Below, piece by piece: positions 55,560 to 64,000 of a stretch of DNA of 64,000 nucleotides. A model generated the notes under the pieces. It was given only the letters and a program-made list of their open reading frames with translations, was not told where the DNA came from and ran no database searches. The position numbers were made by a program, and so were the translations under genes. Every line of letters begins with the position of its first letter. Position 1 is the first letter of the stretch. The stretch is from Hormiphora californensis. Lineage: Eukaryota; Ctenophora; Tentaculata; Cydippida; Pleurobrachiidae. Location: assembly GCA_020137815.1 (NCBI GenBank), contig CM035360.1, positions 7,881,743 through 7,945,742 on the forward strand, in the 5' to 3' direction.

Positions 55560-56328
55560 TGGTGAGGCTTTTTTGGAAAAGTTGCACTGGGGCAAAGTGG
55601 CCCAAGCCAATAGCATTGCTAAATTTTATCACGTGACTGATGTTGTTAACAACATCAGTCACGTGATACTTTGTGCAACTTTTTTCTAATTAGAACACAG
55701 ATAGTTGGGGAAAAGTGGCCCATGTTGTCTCCAGCAGGTTCTGTTCTGGACCACTTTGCCCCAGTGTCACGTGGTATTGCAAACTAAATTTCATTGGTCC
55801 AAGCAGAAAAAGAGGACCAATCAGGATTGGGGATAAAGAAATGCTAGTGTGCGTGTGTAACCATGATAACACACACACACACACACACACACAGCTCCTG
55901 TTCTGGACCACTTTGCCCCTATGCATTCCAATGTCACGTGGTATCACGTGGTATTGCAGGTTCCATTTCATTGGTCCTAGAGGTGGACCACTTTGCCCCA
56001 GGGTGGACCACGTTGCCCCAGAGAGTGGTCCATATTTGCCCCGGTTTGACTCATTTGACAATTTGATAAAATTAACATTGAGTTTTTTGAAAAAATTTTA
56101 TATCAGGGTTTAGAAGGATAAAAACCCTAACTGGTAGTTTTTGCAAAATTAAAATCGGCCAACTCAAACAGAAATTATAGCAGTTTTAAAGCAAAAAATC
56201 CGGAACAGAACGAGCAGGTCTCCGCTGGAGAAAAAGTCACGTGACCACATGTTATTACTAGGGCCAATTTGCCCCATACATGATGGGCCACTTTACCCGG
56301 TGGGCCAAAGTGCCCCAGCTTACCCTAG
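55560..56328. mobile_element. GGGGCAAAGTGGCCC-type element
   Basis: It opens near TGGGGCAAAGTGGCCCAAG and closes near GGGCCAAAGTGCCCCAGCTT, with many TGGACCACTTTGCCCC words inside. It encloses a 40-bp palindrome (ATCACGTGACTGATGTTGTT and mirror, 55629-55668) and an (AC)n run. Its right end is the inverse of 49373-49575. Confidence 0.75.
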
Positions 56329-56432
56329 AGTAACTGTGCCAAAGTTTAGCGTTCTACGACATCGGGAACCATGCTAGTCTAGGGGGGACATTTTTATGCG
56401 CCAGACGTTATGTATATTTATATTGTTTTCAG

Positions 56433-56613
56433 GCACGTTATTTATGCAATGGTGGTATCTCTCGTCAACTATATTACTTTTGTTTCCTTCCTTGCTCAAG
56501 CCACAGCCGCCCCAGATGTATGGTCTATGGACGTTCGATTTATTATGAGCGGTCTTGGTCTCCTTGTCGCATCTACACATACTGCATTGTGTCTCATCAA
56601 TGTGTTTATACCT
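56433..56613 (+). CDS. ABCC: ABCC exon 5 (TMD0, last helices)
   Basis: It encodes HVIYAMVVSLVNYITFVSFL, then AQATAAPDVWSMDVRFIMSG, then LGLLVASTHTALCLINVFIP: two membrane helices separated by a short polar loop. The acceptor is gttttcag; the first G is the third base of a codon. The donor CCT|gtgagt is phase 0. This frame is the only membrane-like one with an intact donor. Confidence 0.75.
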
Positions 56614-56780
56614 GTGAGTACTATTATAATTGACAATTGATAGAAAACAGTCCGATTGGAATACACTTTTTTTTCTTGCGACCTCTACACTTAACAGGTT
56701 ATAGTATCGTCTATAACGTACCGTATTGGAAAACCGTTTCTCCACTAGAATCGGCTGGGTAGTATTTATATTCTCTGCAG

Positions 56781-56937
56781 CGTTATTCGATACGGAGCCC
56801 GTATAGTAAGTTGAGTCTGGATGATGATGATGAGGATGAGCAATTGAGCGGTTCTCCCACCAAAGAGGAAGATTTACCATTAAGAATAACATACGAGGAC
56901 GATCCATTCCCAGAACAACTTATTCTATGGTTTGTTG
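56781..56937 (+). CDS. ABCC: ABCC exon 6 (cytosolic linker L0)
   Basis: It encodes RYSIRSPYSKLSLDDDDEDE, then QLSGSPTKEEDLPLRITYED, ending DPFPEQLILWFV(G). A charged linker followed by a hydrophobic elbow preceding TMD1 is the usual ABCC layout. The acceptor is ctctgcag and the donor G|gtaagt, phase 1. Confidence 0.82.
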
Positions 56938-56992
56938 GTAAGTTTACACAGATTGCAGTGTATCCACAATGTCTATGATATTTATATTTCAG

Positions 56993-57117
56993 GTCCCATC
57001 CTGTGGGAACACAGAAAAGATAAGACCTTTACAAAAACCGATCTTGGCCGATTACCTGATCAATTTGATCCAATAAAGTATTCAATTACTTTGTGGAGGG
57101 TATTTCTTGCCCATCCG
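56993..57117 (+). CDS. ABCC: ABCC exon 7 (elbow and linker before TMD1)
   Basis: It encodes GPILWEHRKDKTFTKTDLGR, then LPDQFDPIKYSITLWRVFLA, then HP. It corresponds to the G..R.L...DL..LP segment before TMD1 in ABCC proteins. The acceptor is tatttcag and the donor CCG|gtacgt, phase 0. Confidence 0.82.
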
Positions 57118-57210
57118 GTACGTTGGCTAGCCATGGCTGTAATTTCAACTAACTGATTGTATCTAAATATTCGAATACACACACCAGGCCACATGCAGGT
57201 TCATAGGGGG

Positions 57211-57427
57211 AAACTCTAACTGAATGGCATCCCATTAATGGGATCCCATCAACAGTAAAACTCTAACTGATAATGGACCACAGTGATGGTTCTTTCTCTG
57301 TATTCTCTCTGTAGGCGCGCACACAGACAGAATACAGAGAAATAACCATCACTGCGGTCCATTATCAGTTAGAGTTTTACTGTTGATGGGATCCCATTAA
57401 TGGGATGTCATTCAGTTAGAGTTTCCC
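57211..57427. mobile_element. Foldback element with GGGGAAACTCTAACTGAAT ends
   Basis: GGGGGAAACTCTAACTGAAT and CATTCAGTTAGAGTTTCCCC are the ends. The arms include TCCCATTAATGGGATCCCAT and TCAGTTAGAGTTTTACTGTT and pair almost completely around a short GTAGGCGCGC centre. It ends 20 nt before ABCC exon 8, occupying most of that intron. Confidence 0.88.
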
Positions 57428-57447
57428 CTAACATGCAATATTTTCAG

Positions 57448-57615
57448 AACATGCAACGCCATGCTCGACTCCTTTGGGCTATGTTCCGTGCATGCTTGAT
57501 GCCTATTGTAGGATGCTTTGGACTTATGCTTATCGTCGAATGCATCACCCTTGCGCCACCGCTTATGCTTGGAACTATGATTAGTTTCGTGGAAAATGGT
57601 GGCACCAAGACAGAG
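57448..57615 (+). CDS. ABCC: ABCC exon 8 (TMD1, first helix)
   Basis: It encodes NMQRHARLLWAMFRACLMPI, then VGCFGLMLIVECITLAPPLM, then LGTMISFVENGGTKTE. This is a strong match to ABCC TMD1 starts (AL.RAF...F...G.L.L..D...F..P.LL..LI.FVEN). The acceptor is ttttcag and the donor GAG|gtagga, phase 0. Confidence 0.92.
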
Positions 57616-57619
57616 GTAG

Positions 57620-57620
<1 letters not shown>

Positions 57621-57656
<36 letters not shown>

Positions 57657-57837
57657 GAGAGAAAGAGAAAGAGAGAGAGAAAGAGAAAGAGAAAGAGAAA
57701 GAGAAAGAGAAAGAGAAAGAGAAAGAGAAAGAGAAAGAGAAAGAGAAAGAGAAAGAGAAAGAGAAAGAGAAAGAGAAAGAGAAAGAGAAAGAGAAAGAGA
57801 AAGAGAAAGAGAAAGAAAGAGAGAGAAAGAGAGAGAA

Positions 57838-57922
<85 letters not shown>
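57621..57922. repeat. GA, (GAGAAA)n and (GACA)n microsatellites
   Basis: The run starts five bases after the exon 8 donor: GA repeats, then a long regular GAGAAA hexamer array (~57658-57840), then GACA repeats (~57841-57922). The Lys/Glu and Thr/Asp/Arg/Gln frames are artefacts. Confidence 0.95.
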
Positions 57923-58064
57923 TTAAGAGAGAACCCAGTGCTCAGCTCCAGTAACTAACTGACAGAGAGGGAGAGAGTACGGGAACAGGTAATGAAGATT
58001 GAAGTTTTATCTAGATCGTCCCAGTTTCTAGTCATCAAAATAAACAATTTAACACTTTTTACAG

Positions 58065-58217
58065 AACCCGATGTTTCTAATGATGAGTGAAGCTGTTATC
58101 AACGGGTATATGGTGTGCAGTTTTATGATCAACATTATGGCTGGCAGATCTATCTTATCTACGTATGCCCAATTGATCAAGAAAAATGCCGTCGTCAATG
58201 CTTTCACCACTCTTCAA
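58065..58217 (+). CDS. ABCC: ABCC exon 9 (TMD1)
   Basis: It encodes NPMFLMMSEAVINGYMVCSF, then MINIMAGRSILSTYAQLIKK, then NAVVNAFTTLQ. It matches the TMD1 stretch covering the second helix and the coupling region before the YRK.L..S motif. The acceptor is tttttacag and the donor CAA|gtaatt, phase 0. Confidence 0.88.
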
Positions 58218-58422
58218 GTAATTGCCCATTTAGAAAATTAGACATCTTTGTAGCGGGTAACCGTAAAAACGATAGACATAAGCATTTACCACGCTTTATG
58301 GACACATTCTATATTATTATTATTGTATTTAAATACACAAGCATTATCTGCACTTTGAGGAATGAGGGGGGGTTCGGCACAGTGAATACCTACTGACTAT
58401 AAGGGTCTGTACACTTTTTCAG

Positions 58423-58512
58423 TATTGTTGTGGCCAGAAAGTTCTGAAGATGGAGAACCTGAAGCAAAACATTTCTTTTAGTCAAGGAAAGATTATAAAT
58501 CTTATTTCACAG
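58423..58512 (+). CDS. ABCC: ABCC exon 10 (TMD1, GEIVNLMS-like segment)
   Basis: It encodes YCCGQKVLKMENLKQNISFS, then QGKIINLISQ. This corresponds to the conserved YRKAL.LS......GEIVNLMS(V/N)DA of ABCC. The acceptor is tttttcag and the donor CAG|gttcgt, phase 0. A TTACAAAGTG-word foldback begins 37 nt downstream. Confidence 0.88.
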
Positions 58513-58549
58513 GTTCGTTTAATCGTTTTTTGTTCATAATCATATACTT

Positions 58550-59299
58550 GACACGTAACACTTTGTAACACTTTGTAACATGTAACGTGCACAAAAAGTT
58601 TTCTGCGCATGTTAAAAAGTGTTACATAGTGTTACAAAGTATTACATAGTGTTAAAAAGTGTTACATAGTGTTACAAAGTGTTACAAAGTGTTACACAGT
58701 ACAGTCGGACCCCGATTTAACGGCACCCTCGGGTGAAAGGGTTTTGTCCGTTAAATCGGGGTCAAATACTGTTAATTTTCTATATCGGGGGAAGATTATG
58801 CTGCCGTTAAATCGGGTCGCCGCTAAATCGGGGGCCGTTAAATCGGGGTCCGACTGTATTAAAAACTGTTACAAAGTGTCACAAAGTGTTACGAAGTGTA
58901 ACATATTGTTACAAAGTGTCACAAAGTGTTACAAATTGTTACAAAGTGTTACAAATTGTTACAGAATATTTACAAAATATATAAGGCGGTTGGTGAATAA
59001 GTAATTTGAACGACTTTGGTGTCTTTCTAGAACACATCTGAAAGTTTTAAATCATTTCTAGGGTTAAAACATACACTTTTTTACTAATTTGCGGATGTTT
59101 TGAGCCTCTGATGTCACCGACTGTGGAAATCAGGGCTAAAATAGACCATTTGGTAAAGAAAAATATGAACTTTGTAACACTTTGTAACACTTTTTAACAC
59201 TTTGTAACACTTTGTAACACTATGTAGCACTTTGTAACACTTTTTAACATGTAACGTACACAAAAAGTTTTCTGCACATGTTACAAAGTGTTACGTGTC
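58550..59299. mobile_element. TTACAAAGTG-word foldback element (750 bp)
   Basis: GACACGTAACACTTTGTAAC at the left and GTTACAAAGTGTTACGTGTC at the right are inverted ends. The arms are arrays of GTTACAAAGTG / GTTACATAGTG words plus a shared CACAAAAAGTTTTCTGC box. A CCCCGATTTA MITE is inserted at 58700-58858. A long C run follows the right end. Confidence 0.88.
58700..58858. mobile_element. CCCCGATTTA-type MITE, AACGGC subtype
   Basis: TA-CAGTCGGACCCCGATTTAA ... TTAAATCGGGGTCCGACTG-TA with internal GCCGTTAAATCGGG words, nested in the TTACAAAGTG foldback. Confidence 0.88.
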
Positions 59300-59502
59300 A
59301 CCCCCCCCCCCCCCCCCCTATAGTGCCCTATACTTGTACTTACTTTTGTTATATACAGTCAATATCTCGACCAAAACGCGGAGTTTTTACGTCAGCCGAC
59401 CCGAAACCGGATTAAATTTGGCCATCCGCTGGTCTCGGGGCTTCCAAACATGTCAAAATATTTTTAAATTTTCATTTGGGGTCATTTAGATCTTTTAATT
59501 AC

Positions 59503-60090
59503 ACTAGCGCACCCACCGGGTGCGCCTCAAGGAAGGGTTTTTGATAACCCACCCGGCTTCGCCGGGTGGTTCTTTCACTTTCAACGTCAATAAAACCGTT
59601 GCCATGGCAACTGAATTGGTAACTATGGGGACCGGCCTGTTAAAAGCCATTCGAAAATATTAACAAACTTCCACTGGAAGTTCCAAAAGTGTGAATAACA
59701 GCTTTACAGCTTTGTGCCTATAAAGTGTTTTATGAAGGAGCAGTCGCTTAGATACCGCTGAACGAACGGCCACTTATCTATATTATAATTTGGAGATGAA
59801 CGTCGTGATGGCCGTTCGTTCAGCGGTATCTACGCGACAGTCTGCTCCTTCATAAAACACTTTATAGGCAAAAAGCTGTAAAGCTGTTGCTCACACTTTT
59901 GGAACTTCCAGTGGAAGTTTGTTAATATTTTCGAATGACTTTTAACAGGCCAGTCCCCATAGTTACCAATTCAGTTGCCATGGCAACGGTTTTATTGACG
60001 TTGAAAGGGGCGAAAAGAAACACCCGGCGAAGCCGGGTGGGCTATCAAAAAGCCCTTATTTCAGGCGCACCCAATGGGTGCGCTAGTAGA
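59503..60090. mobile_element. ACTAGCGCACCCA-type foldback, near-complete (588 bp)
   Basis: ACTAGCGCACCCACCGGGTG ... CACCCAATGGGTGCGCTAGT are the ends. Both arms contain the ordered blocks CCCGGC..GCCGGGTGG, GTTGCCATGGCAAC, CTTCCACTGGAAGTTCC and GTTTTATGAAGGAGCAG, meeting at a short AT centre near 59785. It is the reference copy for fragments at 16.5-18.2 and 40.7 kb. Confidence 0.9.
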
Positions 60091-60136
60091 GATATAATTA
60101 CCCTTTAATTACATGTTATTACATTTAAATTTCATG

Positions 60137-61097
60137 TACAGTCGGACCCCGATTTAACGGCCCCCGATTTAGCGGCACCCCGATTTAAGTTTAACGGCAT
60201 GATAAATTTTGTGAACATTTTTTAGTGGAAACTTTTTTGAAAATTTTTCAAAGGTGTATCAACCACGTCCGAATCGTGTTTCGAATGGATGCATCTTATT
60301 GCATGTCTTGCCGGTAATTAGACGGTTCGAAACGAACAGATATGTGATCCCCATGGGGCCCATCGAATCGCAAGTTTACCAAGCGTCAAAATTGAGATTC
60401 GATGGGGATCACGTATCGGTTCGTTTCGAACCGTCTAATTAGCGACAGAACGTGCGATAAGATGCACTGAACGTGGTTGATAAACCTTTGAAAAACTACA
60501 AATAATGTATCGCTTGACTATTCTTGAGTCTCATGATTGATAATAGTTCTTGTGTTTATTGGACAAGTTAGACTCGCTGGATATTATTGGATGATGGTTT
60601 CATCCAATAATATCCAGCGAGTCTAACTTGTCCAATAAACACAAGAACTTTGAAAAACTTTCATAACTTTTTTTGCAAAATTTTACAGAATGATGGTCAA
60701 TGCTTTGATCGGTGCTCCCCATGAATTTTCAGAGAAAAAGAAATTTCAAGATTCAAATTCTTCCTCACCCCGCTTAAGTTCGTTTCGAACCGTCTAATTA
60801 GCGACAGGACATGTGATAAGATGCACTGATTCGAAACGATTCGGTTGATGCAATGTATGTATGTATTACCTTAGAAAATTTTTTGAAATTTTTTTGAAAT
60901 TTTTTTAAAATTATTTTCTTTTTCTAATCAGAAATGATCATATAATCAATACATGGACATTGCATTTAACACTTAGAGGTGTTTTAGAATAGCATTTTGG
61001 ACAAAAATAGTGTTTTATGGGCCAAATATGCTCTACCCCGATTTAACGGACAAAACCCTTTCCCCCGAGGGTGCCGTTAAATCGGGGTCCGACTGTA
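60137..61097. mobile_element. Long CCCCGATTTA-type element, AACGGC subtype (~960 bp)
   Basis: TA-CAGTCGGACCCCGATTTAA at the left and TTAAATCGGGGTCCGACTG-TA at the right bound a large interior. The interior contains the CACGTCCGAATCGTGTTTCG inverted block, also seen at 24590-24825, and a 103-bp palindrome (60547-60649). No transposase frame is present, so it is non-autonomous. Confidence 0.8.
60547..60649. repeat. Perfect palindrome, ~103 bp
   Basis: AGTTCTTGTGTTTATTGGAC through a GATGGTTTCATC centre to GTCCAATAAACACAAGAACT with no mismatch seen. Confidence 0.88.
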
Positions 61098-61352
61098 ATT
61101 ACGTCCAATTACATTCCAATTATCTTCGCCGATGGCAGGACCTCGAGAGCTTTCGAACGCACCCAAGAAAACCTTTCTAGTCCTTCTAACTGCCGAGATC
61201 GACATACCCCTTATTTTGACTGTTTTTCGCGCCCTACCTCTTATGGGTTTGGGTACGGCCATCGCCGCATCCCCTATACGTCGCAGGACCTCGAGACCTT
61301 TCCAACGAGCCTTAGAAGTCCTCTACGACTTCGGGGGGCTTCAAAACTTTCC

Positions 61353-61514
61353 TCAAATGCTGATACTCGCGGGTATTTTCCGTAAAACTAGAGGCAGTTA
61401 TCTGCCAGGAGCAACAAACGAGATCGGTTCAGTAATTCCTTGCAGCCGGTTTTTGAAAAAGTTTGCTCTAAAATCAATAACGGAGCGGATACCTGTTTGT
61501 GAGATCGACATCTC
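61353..61514. repeat. Dispersed repeat (second copy of 12548-12735)
   Basis: CCTCAAATGCTGATACTCGC to GAGCGGATACCTGTTTGTGA. It ends about 25 nt before ABCC exon 11. The longer frame that runs from 61132 through this repeat into the exon is fortuitous. Confidence 0.75.
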
Positions 61515-61539
61515 GATAAACAAACGCATTTCCAATCAG

Positions 61540-61674
61540 GATGTGAAGAAGACCACGATTTTCCTCAATTTTATACCTGGCTACATAATTATACCTACTA
61601 AGTTTGTGGCCATCGCTTGGATCATGCGGCAAGTTATTGGAGAGGCAGTATATATTGCTCTGCCAGTATCTATG
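61540..61674 (+). CDS. ABCC: ABCC exon 11 (TMD1)
   Basis: It encodes DVKKTTIFLNFIPGYIIIPT, then KFVAIAWIMRQVIGEAVYIA, then LPVSM. Joined to exon 10 it reads LISQ-DVKKT, aligning with LMSVDAQRF...Y....W..P.Q...A...LW..LG.....G of ABCC. The acceptor tttccaatcag gives the best family alignment; an upstream AG at 61503 is possible. The donor is ATG|gtatgt, phase 0. Confidence 0.85.
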
Positions 61675-61857
61675 GTATGTTGTGAATGTTAAAAAGCCTT
61701 TATAGAATGCATCATAACAGACGCCTTCTGTCTAGGTGACATACATAATTATAAAATGTGTCGAATTTGTGCACTTAAATTTGTATGTATTTTCAGGTCG
61801 CTTTTCTTCCACTTCGCTAATATTCTTGTTTCGTAATTTTTAAATCATTTGTTTCAG

Positions 61858-62076
61858 GTGCTCTACCTAGCTCAAATTGCTATTATCCGACTGACTGTCA
61901 AGTTTAGAAAAGAGCGTCTTCTAGTGCTAGACGGGAGAAATACGGAAATCAAAAATATGTTTAGTGTTATCAGGCTGTTAAAGTTGTACAACTTGACTGA
62001 TGTCTACAGAAAAAAGTTATCAGATTTAAGGGATGCCGATATACTAATTGGAACTAAACTCGCTGTTCTTGGCTCC
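61858..62076 (+). CDS. ABCC: ABCC exon 12 (TMD1, coupling region)
   Basis: It encodes VLYLAQIAIIRLTVKFRKER, then LLVLDGRNTEIKNMFSVIRL, then LKLYNLTDVYRKKLSDLRDA. This corresponds to K.....D.R....NE.L.GI..LK.Y.WE..F...(I/V)..LR..EL. The acceptor is gtttcag and the donor TCC|gtaagt, phase 0. Confidence 0.93.
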
Positions 62077-62168
62077 GTAAGTTGAAATTTAATATATGCA
62101 TACCGTTTACTTACTACAGACTAGGCTGCTTACTGTCAGTATTATGAGTTACACAAATTTTCTTTCAG

Positions 62169-62348
62169 ATAACTCAGGTTATCGGTGGATGTTATTCAAT
62201 GGTGTTTCTTGTTACACTCTTTATTGTATATTGGATTATGTACGGTCAGATTATGGACACAGGAATGGTTTTCATGTCACTCGGACTAATTATGTCACTG
62301 AAGAAGAATCTCATGAACTTGAGCAAAAACTTAACTTCTGCTGGAAAG
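62169..62348 (+). CDS. ABCC: ABCC exon 13 (TMD1, last helices)
   Basis: It encodes ITQVIGGCYSMVFLVTLFIV, then YWIMYGQIMDTGMVFMSLGL, then IMSLKKNLMNLSKNLTSAGK. It matches the ABCC stretch with (L/I)T...AF.(S)L.LF..L..P...LP......(A)S. The acceptor is tttctttcag and the donor AAG|gtaatt, phase 0. The gene continues beyond the window; no later exon is recognised in 62349-64000. Confidence 0.9.
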
Positions 62349-62401
62349 GTAATTTAACTCTTTATAACTCATCCCGTGCCTGAAGGAAGTTCAACCTCCA
62401 A

Positions 62402-63510
62402 TATCACTGCGCTGGCAAGCGCAAAGGTTGCCATTCCCCCTCCCCAAAAGCGCTGCCAGAAACGCAGTTATACGTTTTATGGGTGTTTGGCTGAAAAACC
62501 GGATTTTGAAAGGCTATAGCCAAACGAAAAGAGATAGAGGCTTCTCGCTTTCACAGCTGGTAGATCTACTGGATGTGTGTGCATTAGTCGAGGTGTCGTC
62601 CCTTTTCATTGCCAGGAACGTCCTACAAAACGTCTTAAATTTGTCATTTTTCAGACTCTGACCAAAATTCTTTGAGCTCAATTTACACACGGATTCTAAT
62701 CGAAAAACGAAGACTGTATCAAGGGAAGAGAATTGTCTAAACTTTCAGAAACTATATCGTGAATTTTCAAAACTGCATGTATAAGGGTCTTAAAACGCGT
62801 CTGAAGTGTTATGACTGTTTAAAGTGAGAGTGGACCGAATCAGAATTGGACAAGTTTGTTGTAGGTAGTAGAGATTAGCTTTATGAGCATTTTGCGTTTT
62901 TACCTCTCAAAATCGACCCAGCCATCACTGAGATATTTTTGTTATGTTGGGAGAACTCCTGTTTAATCAGTATGTATAAAACAGAATAGAAACAATCGTG
63001 GTGTTTTACTAACACATTCTGAATATAAGCAGTGAGGTTGACATGTCCATGGGCAATGCAAGCCAGCATATTAAACGTTTAAAGAATGTGTTAGTAAAAC
63101 ACAAGGATTGTTTCTACCCTGTTTGATAAATATTGACCCAGCAGGAATTCTCCCAACATAAAAAAATATCTCAGTGATGGCTGGGTTGATTTTGACCGGC
63201 AAAAACGCAAAATTCCCAGAGAGCTAATCTCTACTACCTACAACAAACTTGTCAAATTCTGATCCGGTCCACTCTCACTTTAAAAAATAGATATGACGAT
63301 ATAGGTTTTTTCGCCATAGCGGGCTCAAATCTTATCTGATTGATCTCAAACTTGGTCAGTATCTTCATCTAGGTAATCCCGATGATATTACGTCATAATT
63401 ATGACGTCATAATGTCGTGACGTCATTTTATGACGTCAAATTGACGTCAAAAATGAAATTTTCTCAATTTCTCGATTCCATCCTCTCTATGATTTGAGCT
63501 ACCTTTGGCA
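62402..63510. repeat. Dispersed repeat (inverse of 4550-5290), split
   Basis: CACTGCGCTGGCAAGCGCAA to TTTACACACGGATTCTAATC (62402-62702) and TTTTTTCGCCATAGCGGGCT to ATTTGAGCTACCTTTGG (63305-63510) are the two halves. A TTTAAAGTGAGAGTGG foldback separates them. Confidence 0.8.
62818..63285. mobile_element. TTTAAAGTGAGAGTGG-type foldback, complete
   Basis: TTTAAAGTGAGAGTGGACCG ... CGGTCCACTCTCACTTTAAA are the ends. Arms with CATCACTGAGATATTTTTGT and GGGAGAACTCCTG pair around a centre near 63050. It is the intact reference for the split copy at 37625-41786. Confidence 0.9.
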
Positions 63511-63589
63511 CCAGTACATTCCCTTTTGAAGATAGAGTAAGCATCTGCCATACCCTGTCTGTACCCCGTGAATGTTAGGCTATAAGCAT

Positions 63590-64000
63590 ACTGATCGTGA
63601 TGATCATAATCAGTTAAAAAGATGTAGTGTGCTCATGGTTTTGATCATCATCTGCAAAAAACTGCAGTGTGCGGAACATTATGATCATCACGTAAGAGCT
63701 GGCCCTGGAGCCGTCTCTTAAGTTGGATGATGATCATCAACACCTAGTTTGCGCACGTTCTGATCTTATTCTTATGGAGGGCTGCACTGTAGTCATGTGA
63801 TATGTACCACGCGTGGTACGACTTCGCGCGCTCTGAGAGGCTGTTGTACAGGTCACGTGATATGCAACAGCCTCTTAGAGCGCGCGACTAGGCAAGGGGG
63901 AGATATCATCATCATGCTGAGCACACTGGTCATGATGATCATGATCAAAAGGCAAGTTCCAGCAAGTTGAGCATGGTTTATGATGATCAAACGTGCGCAC
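63590..64000. repeat. GATCATGATCATC-rich foldback (runs to the window edge)
   Basis: ATGATCATCATC and GATGATCATAATC words fill both sides. A central inverted pair (TCACGTGATATG / AGAGGCTGTTG.ACA) lies at 63795-63885, and CATGATCATGATCAAAA is near the edge. The right boundary is not in the window. Confidence 0.6.

Larger units (their letters stand above)
52513..62348 (+). other. ABCC: ABCC-type transporter gene locus, 5' portion (13 exons seen)
   Basis: The visible exons encode about 639 residues of a long-form ABCC (MRP/SUR-type) ATP-binding cassette protein. They cover an extra N-terminal membrane domain with several hydrophobic helices (TMD0), an acidic linker, and the first half of the core (TMD1), with family words ISFVEN, GKIINLIS, IKNMFSVIRLLKLYN and the helices between. 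Such proteins export conjugated organic anions or, for SUR, gate K+ channels; substrate cannot be inferred here. Walker A, signature and Walker B motifs are absent because the gene runs past 64000. The family is assigned on TMD1; the subfamily is not resolved. Confidence 0.85.

Noticed and set aside
57653-57958. Lys/Glu- then Thr/Asp/Arg/Gln-repeat frame after ABCC exon 8
   Set aside because: Translation of GAGAAA and GACA microsatellites within an intron; it follows a good donor.
61132-61539. Long open frame upstream of and continuous with ABCC exon 11
   Set aside because: Its 3' part is a dispersed repeat also found at 12.5 kb. The family alignment starts only after the acceptor at 61539.

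Overview
The window is animal (metazoan) nuclear DNA. Two multi-exon genes lie on the plus strand with canonical GT..AG introns. Everything else is a dense mosaic of non-autonomous transposons, foldback (palindromic) elements, microsatellites and one broken retroelement. No rRNA, CRISPR or prokaryotic operon is visible. Both genes are divergent members of animal families, and the introns are very repeat-rich. This suggests an invertebrate, possibly an early-branching one such as a sponge, but the species cannot be fixed from the sequence.

Gene 1 (about 1.35-37.63 kb, +) is a voltage-gated calcium channel beta subunit (CACNB-like). Ten exons with compatible phases join into one 440-codon frame: N-terminal segment, SH3 domain, HOOK linker and guanylate-kinase-like (GK) domain. 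Its 36 kb are mostly intronic repeats. Two related giant foldbacks built from GGCGCC words sit in consecutive introns at 20.0-21.7 and 27.8-28.8 kb, each with its own 8-bp target duplication. The last codons and stop codon overlap the terminal repeat of a dispersed transposon.

Between the genes (37.6-52.5 kb) there is only repeat material. It includes a nested stack: a foldback at 42.6-48.0 kb contains a Penelope-like retroelement on the minus strand (RT and GIY-YIG domains, frameshifted). That is interrupted by a short GGACTC-type element, itself interrupted by another element. An inverted terminal copy of the retroelement follows at 47.0-47.65 kb.

Gene 2 (52.5 kb to past the window edge, +) is an ABCC-type (MRP/SUR-like) ABC transporter. 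Thirteen exons are visible, covering the extra N-terminal membrane domain, the linker and most of the first transmembrane domain. Its nucleotide-binding domains lie beyond 64 kb. One exon junction (55048 to 56433) does not keep frame as read, so a small exon may be missing or a base may be wrong.

A calcium-channel subunit and an ABC transporter have no known operon-like relation; they are simply neighbours. The most unusual feature of the region is the repeat biology: many foldback elements have arms that are arrays of one short word (GGCGCCAA, TATAGACGCATTA, TTACAAAGTG, TGCAGGGGCAAA). Several begin only about 27-46 nt after a splice donor.
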